From positions 248,001 through 312,000 of the forward strand of contig NZ_LN650648.1 in NCBI RefSeq assembly GCF_900002575.1: a stretch of DNA of 64,000 nucleotides, written 5' to 3'. Position 1 is the first letter of the stretch. Each line of letters opens with the position of its first letter. The DNA is from Romboutsia hominis. GTDB lineage: Bacteria; Bacillota; Clostridia; Peptostreptococcales; Peptostreptococcaceae. Below, piece after piece: positions 63,342 to 64,000 of this stretch. The notes beneath the pieces were generated by a model. The model saw nothing but the letters and a program-made list of their open reading frames with translations. It had not been told where the DNA came from and did not search any database. Both the position numbers and the translations under genes were made by a program.

Positions 63342-63506
63342 TACAAAAAAATTATATTAGTTTTTAAGTATTAAATAATATATAATTTATGTGATATGAT
63401 TGAAAAGAACACAATTAAGTAATTGAATAAAGTTTAAATAGGATTAAAGTGGGGGGCTTAAAGCTAATTAAATCATAGCTTTAAATTTTATATTGGGAGA
63501 ATAATA
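63342..63506 (+). other. leader of the last gene
   Basis: No gene in 63060-63506. A TTAAAGCTA / TAGCTTTAA hairpin (63458-63484) lies just before the GGGAGA ribosome site (63495-63500) and might affect translation; a GGGGGG run precedes it. Confidence 0.45.
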
Positions 63507-64000
63507 ATGATACTTAGAATAATTGTAAACATTATTTTGGCAGTAAATATATTTTTATATGGTATGGAAAATGATATATACTTCGACAAAGTAAGTTATC
63601 CAATATGTATAGCTTTAATTAGCATAAGCTTATCAGTTTATATGCTATACATAATCAAACTTAAAAATAAAAAAATACTATTAGGAAATATTTTATATAT
63701 GATTATAGTAACCTACCTTTATCCTCCATCTTTAGTGATTTTGACATATATGATAACTGAATATATACAAGTTAAAGGCTATAAATGTAGGTATATTTTA
63801 CTTTTTGTATATATAATGTTATCTATAAAGATAGGATTAAATTATAATGATATATTTATAGGAATAATTGCTAGTATTTTTACTTATGAAATTATGAGAT
63901 ATGAACAAAAAATCTTGAAAATAGAAAAAATTAACTATGATTTAAAAGAGAAAAACTATAACATTGAAGAAAGAAGAAAAAAAGAAAATCGTATAAGACA
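63507..64000 (+). CDS. membrane sensor histidine kinase, N-terminal part (partial)
   Basis: 164 codons of an open frame running off the window. GGGAGA precedes ATG 63507. Four to five short membrane helices occupy residues 1-130, with small loops, followed by a charged coiled coil (KIEKINYDLKEKNYNIEERRKKE) reaching the edge. This membrane cap plus coiled coil is typical of sensor kinases of the LiaS/NarL-partner or AgrC-like kind; the catalytic part is outside, so the assignment is tentative. Confidence 0.55.
   Translation, partial: MILRIIVNIILAVNIFLYGMENDIYFDKVSYPICIALISISLSVYMLYIIKLKNKKILLGNILYMIIVTYLYPPSLVILTYMITEYIQVKGYKCRYILLFVYIMLSIKIGLNYNDIFIGIIASIFTYEIMRYEQKILKIEKINYDLKEKNYNIEERRKKENRIR

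Overview
The window is about 64 kb of very A+T-rich DNA (by eye under 30% G+C). It has strong AGGAGG-type ribosome binding sites, consensus sigma-A promoters and many hairpin terminators. Together with a c-di-GMP-I riboswitch, BceRSAB-type modules and the gene families present, this points to an anaerobic Clostridia chromosome, probably Peptostreptococcaceae (Clostridioides/Paraclostridium/Paeniclostridium/Romboutsia type). No rRNA, tRNA, CRISPR array, prophage or complete insertion sequence was seen. The species guess is inference.

Layout. 1-7 kb: tail of peptide deformylase, a MarR/MATE efflux pair with its operator, then a membrane cluster (DUF454 protein, small His-containing membrane protein, CydDC-like ABC pair) and a YgbA-like Cys-rich protein. 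7-12.5 kb: a beta-helix lipoprotein, a two-component system, DUF4956 protein and VTC-type polyphosphate polymerase; the two outer transcription units share an identical direct-repeat promoter element. 13-19.5 kb: B3/B4 protein and a GalNAc/galactosamine-6-P catabolic regulon (deacetylase, GntR regulator, PfkB kinase, AgaS, tagatose-bisphosphate aldolase) with matching operators at three promoters. 19.8-27 kb: one long operon with a PRD regulator, M42 peptidase, Lac-family PTS IIA/IIB/IIC, M24 peptidase and a MalY/PatB-type lyase. 27-36 kb: AraC remnant, two iron-type alcohol dehydrogenases (one resembling 4-hydroxybutyrate dehydrogenase), a BceRSAB-like antimicrobial-peptide module and a GNAT acetyltransferase. 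36-43 kb: D-serine ammonia-lyase opposite an XRE-cupin regulator, a triad of 22-residue-repeat protein + MoxR ATPase + metallopeptidase/VWA protein, and an orphan SagB-type oxidoreductase. 43-50 kb: a c-di-GMP-I riboswitch followed by a secreted 2131-residue M60 (enhancin/mucinase-like) protein. 50-55 kb: sugar symporter, HAD phosphatase and GH3 beta-N-acetylhexosaminidase under three copies of the palindrome TATACTAGTATA. 55-64 kb: XRE-desulfoferrodoxin-like fusion, MerR regulator facing a Dxs-like transketolase, copper ATPase with a CsoR-type operator, C_GCxxG_C_C protein, TDT transporter and the start of a sensor kinase.

How the parts fit. The secreted M60 protein with carbohydrate-binding modules, the GalNAc-6-P pathway and the NagZ-like hexosaminidase unit suggest foraging on host O-glycans or amino-sugar polymers, with the extracellular step wired to c-di-GMP. 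Several local regulators can be matched to their DNA sites by sequence alone: MarR to MATE, GntR to the GalNAc genes, an OmpR-type regulator to lipoprotein/VTC, and MerR to the Dxs-like gene. These site-regulator pairings are inference from position and symmetry.
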